Of a DNA stretch of 59,600 nt, positions 8,896-17,817 are shown one piece after another. Position 1 is the first letter of the stretch. Each line of letters opens with the position of its first letter. Below the pieces are notes generated by a model. That model did not search any database and was not told where the DNA came from. It saw only the letters and a list, made by a program, of their open reading frames with translations. The position numbers and the translations under genes are program-made. Source of the DNA: Sphingomonas sp. 32-66-10 (GTDB lineage: Bacteria; Pseudomonadota; Alphaproteobacteria; Sphingomonadales; Sphingomonadaceae); the NCBI GenBank assembly GCA_002280565.1, contig NCEF01000013.1, positions 1-59,600 on the forward strand, in the 5' to 3' direction.

Positions 8896-9603
8896 CTTCA
8901 ACAGGAAGCGGACGCGGACGGTCGCGCTGACCTGTTGTTCGCCTGGCGCGATCTGGGTCGAATCCTTGGCTTCGGCGCGGACCATCATCTGTGGCACCGG
9001 TCCCGGCGCGCCGCCCTCGCTACCTTCGCTGACCATCAGGATGCGGTCGATCCGCATGCCGAGCGCACCGGCATAGAGGGCAGCGCGGGTACGCGCGCGC
9101 TTGACCGCATCGACGCGCGCTTCGTCCATTGCGGTATCGATCGCATCGATCGTCAGGCTCGGCCCGTCGATCTGGTTCGCGCCCTGCTTGACCAGCGTAT
9201 CGAGGATCGTGCCGCTGCGCGCGATGTCGCGAAACTTCACCGACACGCTGTTGCTCGCCTGATAGCCGGTGATGACCGGCGGTTGATTCTCGGCATAGCG
9301 GTACTGCGGGCTGAGCGAGATGGTGGCGGTCTGAATGTCGCGATCGGCGATCCCCGCTGCCTTGAGGGCGGTCAGCACCGACGCCATCTGCCGCGCATTG
9401 GCCGACAGCGCCTCGGCGGCGGTCGCGCCCTGGCTGACGACGCCGGCGCGGATCACCGCGATGTCGGGAACGCGATTGACCCGGCCCTCGGCCACGACAT
9501 CGAGCAGCGTGCCTTCGCTGGCGATTGCAGTCGGGGCGGTCTGCGCGGCGGCGGCGAGCGGCACGGTGGCGGCAAGTGCGGCGGCGCTCAGCAGTCGGAT
9601 CAT
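8893..9603 (-). CDS. Periplasmic SIMPL-domain (DUF541) protein
   Basis: Protein of 236 residues with a signal peptide (to about AAAQTAP) and one SIMPL/DUF541 domain over the remainder. Typical features are VVAEGRVNRVPDIAVI at the domain start, the YQASNSVSVKFRD strand, and VKRARTRAALYAGALGMR. A related E. coli protein is linked to oxidative stress, but the molecular role of the family is not settled. The next gene upstream on the same strand is a GlsB-type gene that has its own terminator, so this gene is probably transcribed alone. Confidence 0.9.
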   Translation of the reverse strand: MIRLLSAAALAATVPLAAAAQTAPTAIASEGTLLDVVAEGRVNRVPDIAVIRAGVVSQGATAAEALSANARQMASVLTALKAAGIADRDIQTATISLSPQYRYAENQPPVITGYQASNSVSVKFRDIARSGTILDTLVKQGANQIDGPSLTIDAIDTAMDEARVDAVKRARTRAALYAGALGMRIDRILMVSEGSEGGAPGPVPQMMVRAEAKDSTQIAPGEQQVSATVRVRFLLK

Positions 9604-9621
9604 GGAGTTGGGCCTTTCAGC

Positions 9622-9661
9622 AAAAAATTGTCCCGCCGCTGCGTAAGGCAGGGCGGGACAA
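9622..9661 (-). terminator. Intrinsic terminator of the second GlsB-type gene
   Basis: Read on the minus strand, a 10-bp perfect stem (TTGTCCCGCC with GGCGGGACAA, at 9652-9661 and 9628-9637) is followed by six T (9627-9622). It lies 30 bp past the stop of the gene at 9692-9952 and just upstream of the SIMPL gene start. Confidence 0.9.
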
Positions 9662-9691
9662 CCGGGGCTGAACGCCCCTTGCAGTATTGGT

Positions 9692-9952
9692 TCAGCGCGT
9701 GCGGCGCGTCATCACCAGGCGATACAGCGCGAGCAGCACGACCGCGCCGACCGTGGCGGCAATATAGCTGTTAAGGGTGCTGGTCAGGTCGACGCCGATC
9801 GACGGCGCGACAAACCCGGCCAACAATGCCCCGGCAATGCCGATCAGAATGGTGACGATGATACCGCCCGGGTCCTTGCCCGGCATGATCAGCTTGCCAA
9901 GGACGCCGGCCACCAGGCCGATCAGGATCCAACCAAGAATTCCTTCGGGCAT
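9692..9952 (-). CDS. GlsB/YeaQ/YmgE-type small membrane protein (second copy)
   Basis: Protein of 86 residues, three hydrophobic segments. GILGWILIGLVAGVLGKLIM and PGKDPGGIIVTILIGIAGA are the most typical form of the family: GGI after PGxDPGG, and ALLAGFV. The ATG at 9952 has a strong ribosome binding site (aggaggaaa). It resembles the protein at 8482-8742 in length and fold, but with clearly different sequence. Function unknown; the family is often stress-induced. It has its own terminator at 9622-9661. Confidence 0.93.
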   Translation of the reverse strand: MPEGILGWILIGLVAGVLGKLIMPGKDPGGIIVTILIGIAGALLAGFVAPSIGVDLTSTLNSYIAATVGAVVLLALYRLVMTRRTR

Positions 9953-10190
9953 GCTTTCCTCCTGTAGTCGTCTCCGTCCCCCGATCAGGCTGGAGCGATT
10001 GCGAGATTGCATGATGAACGCCCCGCTGAATACCCCCATTTGCGCGAGACTTGAGCTTGCGCGGAATGATCAAAACAGGCATTTGCCGCGCACCTCAAAA
10101 CTGCCCTTGAGGCAAGTGACTTATTCAGATAATACAGCGCGACGGGGAGGACCCGCGCCGGCCATCGGTCGGGGGTGAAAGAGGTCGCGC

Positions 10191-11411
10191 ATGAATTACG
10201 AGGCTCGGATGTTCGGTGGGGAAGAACGACTCGCTCTGGCGGGTGAAGGCGAAAAAAGCTCGCGTCGCAAATGGTGGATCATCGCGGGCGTGATCGCGCT
10301 CGTCGTGATCGTGGCGGCCTATTTCGCCTTTGCCTCGGGCGGTGCGACCGACAAGGCTGAGCCAGCCAAGACGGGCGCTGCTGGCGCGGCCAAGGGCGGG
10401 CAGGGCGGTGATCGTCAGTTGCCGACCGTCACCGTCGCGGTCCCGGGCCGCAGCACCATCACCAGCGTGATCAACGGCACCGGCTCGCTCGCCGCGCGTC
10501 GTGAAATGCCGGTCGGCGTCGCGGGCGAGGGCGGCATGGTCACCCGCGTGCTGGTGGAGCCAGGCGATTGGGTCAATGCGGGTCAGGTGCTCGCCACGGT
10601 CGATCGTTCGGTCCAGAGCCAGACCGCCCAGTCGCAGGCGGCAAACATCCGCGTCGCGCAGGCCGACCTCAATATTGCACAGGCCGAACTCGATCGCGCG
10701 CAGCAGCTGCTGGGGCGCGGGTTCGTGTCCAAGGCGGATATCGACCGCAAGACCGCGACCCGTGACGCCGCCGCCGCGCGCGTGCGTGTCGCCCAGTCGC
10801 AGCTGTCCGAAACGCAGGCGCGCAACCGCCGCCTCGACATTCGTTCGCCCGCCGCTGGTCTTGTGCTTACGCGCGCGGTCGAACCGGGTCAGATCATCAG
10901 CTCGGGTTCGGGCGCGCTGTTCCGCGTCGCCCAGGGCGGCCAGATGGAATTGCGCGCGCAGCTGAGCGAAGCGGACCTCCAGCGCATCCCGGTCGGCGCG
11001 CGCGCTGACGTCACGCCGGTCGGGACCGACCGCAGCTTCACGGGCGAAGTATGGCAGGTGTCTCCGGTCATCGACCCGCAGACGCGGCAGGGCATTGCGC
11101 GGGTCGCATTGTCGTTCGATCGGGCGCTGCGTCCAGGCGGCTTTGCCTCGGCGCGGATCAATGCGGGCGGTGCAGTCGCCCCGCTGCTGCCGCAATCGGC
11201 GATCCAGAGCGATGCCAAGGGCAATTTCGTGTATATCCTCAACGCCAAGGACGAGGCTGAACGCCGTGACGTGACCACCGGTGACGTGTCGGATGTCGGG
11301 GTCGCGATTACCGCCGGTCTGACTGGCACCGAGCGGGTGGTGCTCACCGCAGGCGCGTTCCTCAACCCGGGACAGAAGGTCAAGCCGAACCTCACCACGC
11401 TGAAGCGTTAA
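10191..11411 (+). CDS. RND efflux adaptor (membrane fusion protein)
   Basis: Periplasmic adaptor of 406 residues linking an inner-membrane RND pump to an outer-membrane channel. There is a short cytoplasmic N-terminus, one TM segment (about 26-49), and an Ala/Gly/Lys-rich linker. The lipoyl half (VLVEPGDWVNAGQVLATVD) and the alpha-helical hairpin (QAANIRVAQADLNIAQAELD and onwards) follow, then the second lipoyl half (IRSPAAGLVLTRAVEPGQII) and the beta-barrel and proximal domains. It lies 13 bp before the transporter gene and clearly shares its transcript. No regulator gene or outer-membrane channel gene is adjacent. Confidence 0.94.
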   Translation: MNYEARMFGGEERLALAGEGEKSSRRKWWIIAGVIALVVIVAAYFAFASGGATDKAEPAKTGAAGAAKGGQGGDRQLPTVTVAVPGRSTITSVINGTGSLAARREMPVGVAGEGGMVTRVLVEPGDWVNAGQVLATVDRSVQSQTAQSQAANIRVAQADLNIAQAELDRAQQLLGRGFVSKADIDRKTATRDAAAARVRVAQSQLSETQARNRRLDIRSPAAGLVLTRAVEPGQIISSGSGALFRVAQGGQMELRAQLSEADLQRIPVGARADVTPVGTDRSFTGEVWQVSPVIDPQTRQGIARVALSFDRALRPGGFASARINAGGAVAPLLPQSAIQSDAKGNFVYILNAKDEAERRDVTTGDVSDVGVAITAGLTGTERVVLTAGAFLNPGQKVKPNLTTLKR

Positions 11412-11424
11412 GGGACAACGGGAT

Positions 11425-14400
11425 ATGAGCTTTCGCAACATCTCCGCCTGGTCGATCCGGAACCCGGTTCCGCCGATCGTGCTGTTCATCGCGCTGACCA
11501 TCGCGGGCTTTGTCAGCTTTGCCCGGATGGACGTGAACAACGATCCGGACATCGATTTCCCGATCGTCTGGGTTTCGATCAGCCAGCCCGGCGCCGCGCC
11601 GAGCGAGCTCGAAACCCAGGTCACCCAGCGGGTCGAGGCGGCGGTGCGCAGCCTGCAGGGGATCGATCAGATCGAATCCACCGTCAGCGAAGGCAATTCT
11701 CAGACTGTTATCCAGCTGGACATCGGCACGCCGATCGATCGTGCGGTCAGCGATGTGCGCGACGCGATCGCCCAGATCCGCGGCGACCTTCCCGACGGGA
11801 TTCTGGAGCCGCTGGTCGGACGCGCCAATACCAGTGACCAGGAAATCGCGACCTTCACCGCGACCGGCACCGACATGACGATCGAGCAGCTGTCCTGGTA
11901 TGTCGACAATACGGTCGCCAACGAGCTGCTGTCGATCGACGGCCTGTCGGGGGTCGAGCGCATCGGCGGGGTCAGTCGCGAAATCCGCGTCATCCTCAAC
12001 TTGCCCAAGATCCAGTCGCTCGGCCTGACCGCATCGCAGGTCAACCAGCAGCTGCGTCAGGTCAATCTGAACGCCGCCGGCGGACGCACCGAGATTTCGG
12101 GGAGCGAGCAGTCGGTCCGCGTGCTCGGCAACGCCGCGGATGCGCGCGCGCTCGCTGAGACGCGCATCAGCATCGGCGGTGACCGCAATGTCCGGCTCGG
12201 CGATATTGCCGACGTCAAGGATCTCTATGCCGAACAGCGCAGCCTGGCCGAGTTCAACGGCCGGCAGGTGCTGTCGTTCAACATCAAACGCGCCAAGGGT
12301 GCGTCCGATGTGACCGTGTTCGACGAAGCGGAAAAGAAGCTGGAGGCGCTCAACAAGCGCAACCCGGCGGTGCAGTTCAACGTCCTGTTCAACAGCGTCA
12401 AATATACCGAAGCCCAATATCACTCGGCGATGGTCGCGATGATTGAGGGCGCGGTGCTCGCCGTCATCGTCGTGTTCCTGTTCCTGCGCGACTGGCGCGC
12501 GACGCTGATCTCCGCACTGGCGATCCCGCTTTCGGCAATCCCGACCTTCTGGTTCATGGAGATGCTGGGCTTCACCCTGAACCAGATGACGCTGCTTGCG
12601 CTCAGCCTGGTGGCGGGTGTGCTGGTCGACGATGCGATCGTGGAGATCGAGAATATCGTCCGACATATGCGCATGGGCAAATCCGCCTATCAGGCATCGA
12701 TCGATGCGGCGGACGAGATCGGCGTGGCGGTGCTGGCCACCACCATGTCGATCGTCGCGGTGTTCCTGCCCGTCGGCCTGATGCCGGGCATTTCGGGTCA
12801 GTTCTTCAAGAATTTCGGCCTGACCGTGGTCGCCGCGGTGCTGATGTCGCTGGCGATTGCGCGCCTGTTGACGCCGATGATCGCGGCCTATTTCCTCAAG
12901 GCCAAGGGCCATGCCAGCCATGGCGAGGGCGCGATGATGGACGGCTATGTCCGCGTGCTGCGCTGGACGCTGGTGCATCGCTGGGTCGCGGTGGTGGCAT
13001 TCCTGGTCGCCTTTGCGCTCGAAATCTTCCTCGCGGCGGGCGGCCCGCTGCCCTTCACCTTCCAGCCCAATCAGGATCAGGACGATATTACCGTCCAGAT
13101 CGAAATGGTGCCCGGAACCAGCCTTGAACAGACCAAGACGGTGGTCGACAAGGTCACCGGCATCGTCGCGGCACGGACTGACGTGGTCGCGAATGTCTAT
13201 TCGCGCACCTTTGTCGGCAATGGCCGCGTCGTCGCGATCCTGAAGGATGAGCGTCCGATCACCAGCGTCGAGCTGGAGCAGCAGCTTCAGCCCGCGCTGG
13301 CCCAGATCCCCGATGCGCGCGTCAATGTGCGCTCGCAGGGCGGCTGGGGCGGCAGTGGCCGGGCGGTGTCGATCGTGCTGGGTGGCGAGGATCCGAAGCT
13401 GCTCAACGATACTGCGCTCAAGATCGTCGCCGAGATGGAGAAGATGCCCGAGCTGCGCGCACCGCGCATCACCGGCGATCTCCAGCGGCCGGAGATCGTG
13501 ATCCAGCCGCGCACCGAACTGGCGGCGGACCTTGGCGTGACTACTGCGGCCCTGTCCAATGCGATCCGGATCGCGACGCTGGGTGACATCGATCAGAACA
13601 GCGCCAAATTCTCGCTGTCCGATCGCCAGGTTCCGATCAAGGTCGCTCTCGCCGAAAGTTCGCGCGCCGAACTGGAAACGATCCGCAATCTGCCGGTGCC
13701 AACCGCGTCGGGTGGATCGGTGCCGCTGGGCGTGGTCGCCGAAATCAAGTTCGGCGTGGGCGCGACGCGCATCGACCGCCTGAACCAGAAGCGCCGCCTT
13801 GTCGTCGGTGCCGACCTTGCGTCCGATCCCAAGACCGGCAAGCCGTTTGTCCTGGGCGCGGTGATGCAGAAGGTCGATCAGCTCCCGACGATGCGCAACC
13901 TTCCGATGGGCGTCGGCAAGCTGGAGGTCGGCCAGGCCAAATGGCAGACCGAAATGCTGGTCAACTTCGTCGTCGCGCTGATTTCCGGCATCCTGCTCGT
14001 CTTCGCGGTGCTGGTGCTGCTCTATCGTGGCGTGATGGCGGCGATGGTCAATCTGTCGTCGCTGCTGATCGCGGCGCTGGGCGGGTTCATCGCGCTGTGG
14101 CTGACCGGCAATCCGATCTCGATGCCGGTGCTGATCGGCGTGCTGATGCTGCTCGGCATCGTTGCGAAGAACTCGATCCTGCTGATCGACTTCGCGCTGG
14201 AAGAGATGGAGAAGGGTGTCGACAAGATCACCGCGATCGTCGACGCCGGGCACAAGCGTGCGCAGCCGATCGTGATGACCACCGTGGCGATGGTCGCCGG
14301 CATGGTGCCGACCGCATTGTCGCTGAACGGCGACGGATCGTGGCGCGCGCCGATGGGCATCACCGTGATCGGCGGTCTGATACTGTCGACGCTGCTTACC

Positions 14401-14586
14401 CTGCTGATCGTCCCGGCCCTGTTCAGCCTGGCGCTGGGCATGGAGCGGCGGGTTGGTCCGTGGCTTGGCCGCAAGCTGCTGACCTTCCGCCCGGGTGACG
14501 ATGCCGATGACAAGGCGCGGATCGGCGGCACGGTTCCTCCCCCCCAGATCGGCCATCGCGGCGAAGGTCCCGCACCTGCCGAGTGA
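11425..14586 (+). CDS. RND multidrug-type efflux transporter
   Basis: Inner-membrane proton/drug antiporter of 1053 residues, normal for the AcrB/HAE1 family. The architecture is standard: TM1, a large periplasmic porter loop, TM2-7, a second loop, TM8-12. The proton-relay Asp pair is in VAGVLVDDAIVEIENI (TM4). SALAIPLSAIPTFW and GISGQFFKNFGLT are family stretches. No heavy-metal (CusA) signature was seen, so drugs, solvents or bile-like compounds are more likely substrates. It is the second gene of the pump operon, followed by a terminator at 14598-14642. A very long minus-strand open frame over it is a composition artefact. Confidence 0.95.
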   Translation: MSFRNISAWSIRNPVPPIVLFIALTIAGFVSFARMDVNNDPDIDFPIVWVSISQPGAAPSELETQVTQRVEAAVRSLQGIDQIESTVSEGNSQTVIQLDIGTPIDRAVSDVRDAIAQIRGDLPDGILEPLVGRANTSDQEIATFTATGTDMTIEQLSWYVDNTVANELLSIDGLSGVERIGGVSREIRVILNLPKIQSLGLTASQVNQQLRQVNLNAAGGRTEISGSEQSVRVLGNAADARALAETRISIGGDRNVRLGDIADVKDLYAEQRSLAEFNGRQVLSFNIKRAKGASDVTVFDEAEKKLEALNKRNPAVQFNVLFNSVKYTEAQYHSAMVAMIEGAVLAVIVVFLFLRDWRATLISALAIPLSAIPTFWFMEMLGFTLNQMTLLALSLVAGVLVDDAIVEIENIVRHMRMGKSAYQASIDAADEIGVAVLATTMSIVAVFLPVGLMPGISGQFFKNFGLTVVAAVLMSLAIARLLTPMIAAYFLKAKGHASHGEGAMMDGYVRVLRWTLVHRWVAVVAFLVAFALEIFLAAGGPLPFTFQPNQDQDDITVQIEMVPGTSLEQTKTVVDKVTGIVAARTDVVANVYSRTFVGNGRVVAILKDERPITSVELEQQLQPALAQIPDARVNVRSQGGWGGSGRAVSIVLGGEDPKLLNDTALKIVAEMEKMPELRAPRITGDLQRPEIVIQPRTELAADLGVTTAALSNAIRIATLGDIDQNSAKFSLSDRQVPIKVALAESSRAELETIRNLPVPTASGGSVPLGVVAEIKFGVGATRIDRLNQKRRLVVGADLASDPKTGKPFVLGAVMQKVDQLPTMRNLPMGVGKLEVGQAKWQTEMLVNFVVALISGILLVFAVLVLLYRGVMAAMVNLSSLLIAALGGFIALWLTGNPISMPVLIGVLMLLGIVAKNSILLIDFALEEMEKGVDKITAIVDAGHKRAQPIVMTTVAMVAGMVPTALSLNGDGSWRAPMGITVIGGLILSTLLTLLIVPALFSLALGMERRVGPWLGRKLLTFRPGDDADDKARIGGTVPPPQIGHRGEGPAPAE

Positions 14587-14597
14587 ACCAAAAAGAG

Positions 14598-14642
14598 GCA
14601 CGCGGATTGTTCCGGCTATGAACCCGGCAATCCGCGTGCTTT
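14598..14642 (+). terminator. Intrinsic terminator of the RND operon
   Basis: A perfect 12-bp inverted repeat (14598-14609 with 14628-14639, 18-nt loop) is followed by TTTCT, 11 bp after the transporter stop codon. It overlaps the first possible ATG of the next gene, which makes a later start for that gene likely. Confidence 0.8.
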
Positions 14643-15898
14643 CTGGTCCAGTGATTCGCTCATATGACCCTGTCCCGCCTGGCCTCAGGCGGATGCGCAT
14701 CCTCGCCACCGGCCTGCTGGTGCTGATGGCGGCGGTGTATTTCACCGCGCGCAGCTTCGAACCCGATTATACCGTCGCGGGCTTTATCCGCGCCTTTGCC
14801 GAGGCGGCGATGGTCGGCGGTCTTGCCGACTGGTTCGCGGTAACCGCGCTGTTCCGCCACCCGCTCGGCCTGCCCATCCCGCACACCGCGATCATCCCAC
14901 GCAACAAGGAGCGGATCGCCAGCTCGCTTGCCAATTTCCTGCGCGACAATTTTCTGATCCCCCGGGTCGTCGCACGGCGGATGCGGACGATCGACGTGGC
15001 GGGCGCGGCGGGCAAATGGCTGGCCCAGCCGCCCGAACGCTCGGGTCGTCTGCGCCGCGGCGCATCGCGCATGGCCGCGAACCTGCTCGAATCGCTCGAC
15101 CAGGACCAGCTCGGCGGCCTGATCAAGGGCGCGGTCGCCAATCGCCTGCGCCAGACCGACATCGCGCCGCTGCTGGGACAAGCACTGGGCGCGGCGATTG
15201 CCGAAGGGCGGCACCTCCCGCTGATGGATTCGATGCTGCGCTGGCTGGCGAAGATCATCGACCAGAATGAAGCGCTGATCCGCAAGATGGTGCATGAGCG
15301 CGCCGGTTCGATCATGCGCTGGACCGGGCTCGACGAGACGCTCGCCAATGCGATCATCGACGGTCTGTACAAGCTGGTGTCCGACGTCGCCGAGGATCCC
15401 GGCCACCCGCTGCGCGCCAAGGTGGAAGAGGGCCTGGAAAAGCTCGCCTTCGACTTGCAATTCGATATCCCAACCCGGTTGAAGGTCGAGGCGTTCAAGG
15501 CCGACATGCTCGATAATCCCGCCCTCGCCCGCTGGATCGAGGGGATGTGGGATCAGGCACGCGGCGCATTGCTGCGGGTCGCGCGCGATCCCGATGCGGC
15601 GCTGGCAGGCAAGTTCGGCGACGCGCTGCGCCAGCTTGGGGGAACGCTGCAAAGCGATCCGCGCCTTGCCCATATGATCAACCGTTTCGTCCGCCGCGCC
15701 GCAGTCGGCACCGCCGCCGATTATGGCGACGGCATTGTCCGGCTCGTGTCCGACACGGTCCGCGGCTGGGACGCGCGCACGATCACGGGCCGACTCGAAA
15801 ATGCCGTGGGCAAGGATCTGCAATATATCCGCATCAACGGGACTTTGGTTGGCGGGCTGGTCGGGCTGACGTTGCACACGCTGCATACGGTTTTTTGA
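14618..15898 (+). CDS. DUF445 membrane protein
   Basis: Protein of up to 426 residues of the DUF445 family. An N-terminal TM segment (MRILATGLLVLMAAVYF) is followed by the family block FAEAAMVGGLADWFAVTALF and HPLGLPIPHTAIIPRNKERI. A long helical region and a C-terminal TM (GTLVGGLVGLTLHTL) follow. No function is established for the family. The start is uncertain: the ATG at 14618 lies inside the loop of the upstream terminator. The GTG codons at 14636 and 14651, or the ATG at 14693, would place the start after the hairpin. Confidence 0.88.
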   Translation: MNPAIRVLSGPVIRSYDPVPPGLRRMRILATGLLVLMAAVYFTARSFEPDYTVAGFIRAFAEAAMVGGLADWFAVTALFRHPLGLPIPHTAIIPRNKERIASSLANFLRDNFLIPRVVARRMRTIDVAGAAGKWLAQPPERSGRLRRGASRMAANLLESLDQDQLGGLIKGAVANRLRQTDIAPLLGQALGAAIAEGRHLPLMDSMLRWLAKIIDQNEALIRKMVHERAGSIMRWTGLDETLANAIIDGLYKLVSDVAEDPGHPLRAKVEEGLEKLAFDLQFDIPTRLKVEAFKADMLDNPALARWIEGMWDQARGALLRVARDPDAALAGKFGDALRQLGGTLQSDPRLAHMINRFVRRAAVGTAADYGDGIVRLVSDTVRGWDARTITGRLENAVGKDLQYIRINGTLVGGLVGLTLHTLHTVF

Positions 15899-15938
15899 GA
15901 CTGACCTAGTCCTCGCCCTGGCGGAGGGGGATTGGTGG

Positions 15939-16613
15939 TTAGTGCTCCCAATCCAGCACCGTCCAGCCCTTCGCTGCCGCCAGCTTGCGCAGCGGACCGT
16001 GCGCGTTGACCGCGAACGGCTCGTCCGCCCATTCGAGCACCGGCGCATCAGAGACATGGTCGCTGTAGAAGCGCACGCGGATATCCCCGCGCGACAGCCC
16101 TTCCCGCGCCATCCACGCCTCGATCAGCCGCAATTTGGCAGGGCCGTAGCAATTCTCGCCCTCAAGCCCCGCCAGCACATTGCCGTGTGCATCCCGCCGT
16201 GCGGCGGTGGCGATCACGGCACCGATGTGCAGCCGCGCCGCGATGGCTTGGGCGTAATAGCCATGGCTCGCGGTCGCCAGCACCGGCTCCCAACCCGCCG
16301 CGCGATCTGCCTCGACGCGCGCGCGGGCATCTGCGAACAGGTTGGTCGCCGCCATATCGTCCGCGAATGCCTCCGCCACCACTGCAAGCTCGGCGGGCGG
16401 GATCGCGCGACCGATCATCAGCCGGTGCGTAATTTCCTTCAGCCGTGCGCGGTCGATCGCCTTGGCCAGATAGGCGAGGCTGGCAAGGCCGGCGAGCGGG
16501 AGCAGCGCCAGCCGCCACGGTGCCCGCACGCGCGCGGCATGAACCAGAAACGGCGTCCATGTCGCGCGCCGCGTGATCGTCTTGTCCATGTCGTAAATGG
16601 CGAGTCGGCGCAT
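15939..16613 (-). CDS. HAD-superfamily subfamily IB phosphatase
   Basis: Cytoplasmic haloacid-dehalogenase-type hydrolase of 224 residues. Motif I is DMDKT (Asp8 nucleophile, Asp10 acid/base). Motif II is in VLATASHGYY, and the acidic motif is YSDHVSDAPVLEWAD. The helical cap after motif I is typical of subclass IB (SerB-like) enzymes acting on small phosphomonoesters such as phosphoserine or lysophospholipid head groups. The substrate cannot be told. It is convergent with the DUF445 gene and divergent from the lipid transport operon. Confidence 0.88.
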   Translation of the reverse strand: MRRLAIYDMDKTITRRATWTPFLVHAARVRAPWRLALLPLAGLASLAYLAKAIDRARLKEITHRLMIGRAIPPAELAVVAEAFADDMAATNLFADARARVEADRAAGWEPVLATASHGYYAQAIAARLHIGAVIATAARRDAHGNVLAGLEGENCYGPAKLRLIEAWMAREGLSRGDIRVRFYSDHVSDAPVLEWADEPFAVNAHGPLRKLAAAKGWTVLDWEH

Positions 16614-16713
16614 CGGAACCTTTCCTGGTCGTCCGTAATTGGTTCGGTCGGTATCTTATCCTCTAGCTACAGGTGCTTGCCGTTCCAGTGCGAATCAACG
16701 ATGGGTGGTCGCG

Positions 16714-17817
16714 ATGAATGCGCCAGCCGACTTTCAGCACGACGCGGCCGCCGGGGCGCTGCGGTTCAGCGGCAATTTGTCGCTGCGCAGTGTCGGCGAT
16801 CTGCCCGATCGGCTTAACGCGGTCGAGGGCGATGTACGCACGCTCGACATGCGCGGGATCGACCGAATCGACACGGTCGGCGCGTGGCTGATCCACCGCT
16901 TCGCGCGTGACCATGATGCGCAGGTGACCGGGCTCGACGCCAACCAGCAGCTGCTGTTCGACCATGTCGCCCAGGCCGACCACCCGATCGAAGCGCCGCC
17001 AAAGCCCATGGGCGCATTTGCCCAATTGCTCGCCGAAATCGGCGAAGCCGTGATTCAGGCGGGCAAGACCATGTTCGGCCTGCTCGGCTTCATGGGCGCG
17101 ACTGCAGTCGCGGCGGGCCGGGTGATCGCGAACCCGCGCCGCTTCCGCTATCACGCAACGGTCCACCGGTTCGAAGTGGTCGGCGTCTCCGCGCTCGGCA
17201 TCATCGGGCTGATGAGCTTCCTGATCGGCATCGTTATCGCGCAACAGGGCGCGGTTCAGCTGCGCCAGTTCGGTGCGGAGGTGTTCACGATCAACCTGGT
17301 CGGGCGCATCACGCTGCGTGAACTGGGCATCCTGATGACCGCGATCATGGTCGCCGGGCGTTCGGGATCGGCCTTCGCGGCGCAGCTCGGCACGATGAAG
17401 CTGACCGAAGAGATTGACGCGATGCGCACCATCGGGGTCAACCCGATGGAGGCGCTGGTCTTGCCGCGCGTGATCGCCGCCGTGCTGATGCTGCCGTTGC
17501 TTGGCTTCTACGCCTCGCTGCTCGGGATGATCGGCGGCGGCCTGCTGTGCTGGATCGCGCTCGACATTCCGCCGGTCACCTTCGTCCAGCGGCTCCGCGA
17601 AGTGGTGCCGATCACCGACCTCTATGTCGGCCTCGTCAAGGCGCCGGTGTTCGGCGCGATCATCGCGATCGCCGGCTGTTATCAGGGGATGCAGGTCGAA
17701 AGCGACGCCGAACAGGTCGGCCTGCGCACCACCACCGCGGTGGTTCAGGCGATCTTCCTCGTCATCGTGCTCGACGCCTTTTTCGCGGTGTTCTTTACCG
17801 AAGTGGGGTGGAACTGA
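16714..17817 (+). CDS. Mla-type lipid ABC transporter permease with N-terminal STAS domain
   Basis: Inner-membrane permease of 367 residues. Residues 1-90 form a STAS-like domain (RFSGNLSLRSVGDLPDRL, then LDMRGIDRIDTVGAWLI). The rest is the MlaE permease with five to six TM segments and the conserved coupling region GTMKLTEEIDAMRTIGVNPM. In E. coli the STAS protein (MlaB) is a separate subunit; here it is fused, as in several alphaproteobacteria. It is the first gene of a four-gene operon. The next gene starts inside its stop codon (TGATG). Role: phospholipid traffic between the inner and outer membranes. Confidence 0.93.
   Translation: MNAPADFQHDAAAGALRFSGNLSLRSVGDLPDRLNAVEGDVRTLDMRGIDRIDTVGAWLIHRFARDHDAQVTGLDANQQLLFDHVAQADHPIEAPPKPMGAFAQLLAEIGEAVIQAGKTMFGLLGFMGATAVAAGRVIANPRRFRYHATVHRFEVVGVSALGIIGLMSFLIGIVIAQQGAVQLRQFGAEVFTINLVGRITLRELGILMTAIMVAGRSGSAFAAQLGTMKLTEEIDAMRTIGVNPMEALVLPRVIAAVLMLPLLGFYASLLGMIGGGLLCWIALDIPPVTFVQRLREVVPITDLYVGLVKAPVFGAIIAIAGCYQGMQVESDAEQVGLRTTTAVVQAIFLVIVLDAFFAVFFTEVGWN

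Noticed and set aside
11392-14745. A minus-strand open frame of more than 1100 codons opposite the RND transporter.
   Set aside because: It is rich in Arg, His, Asp and Gln, has no family motif, and mirrors a well-supported gene. Long antisense frames are common in GC-rich genomes.
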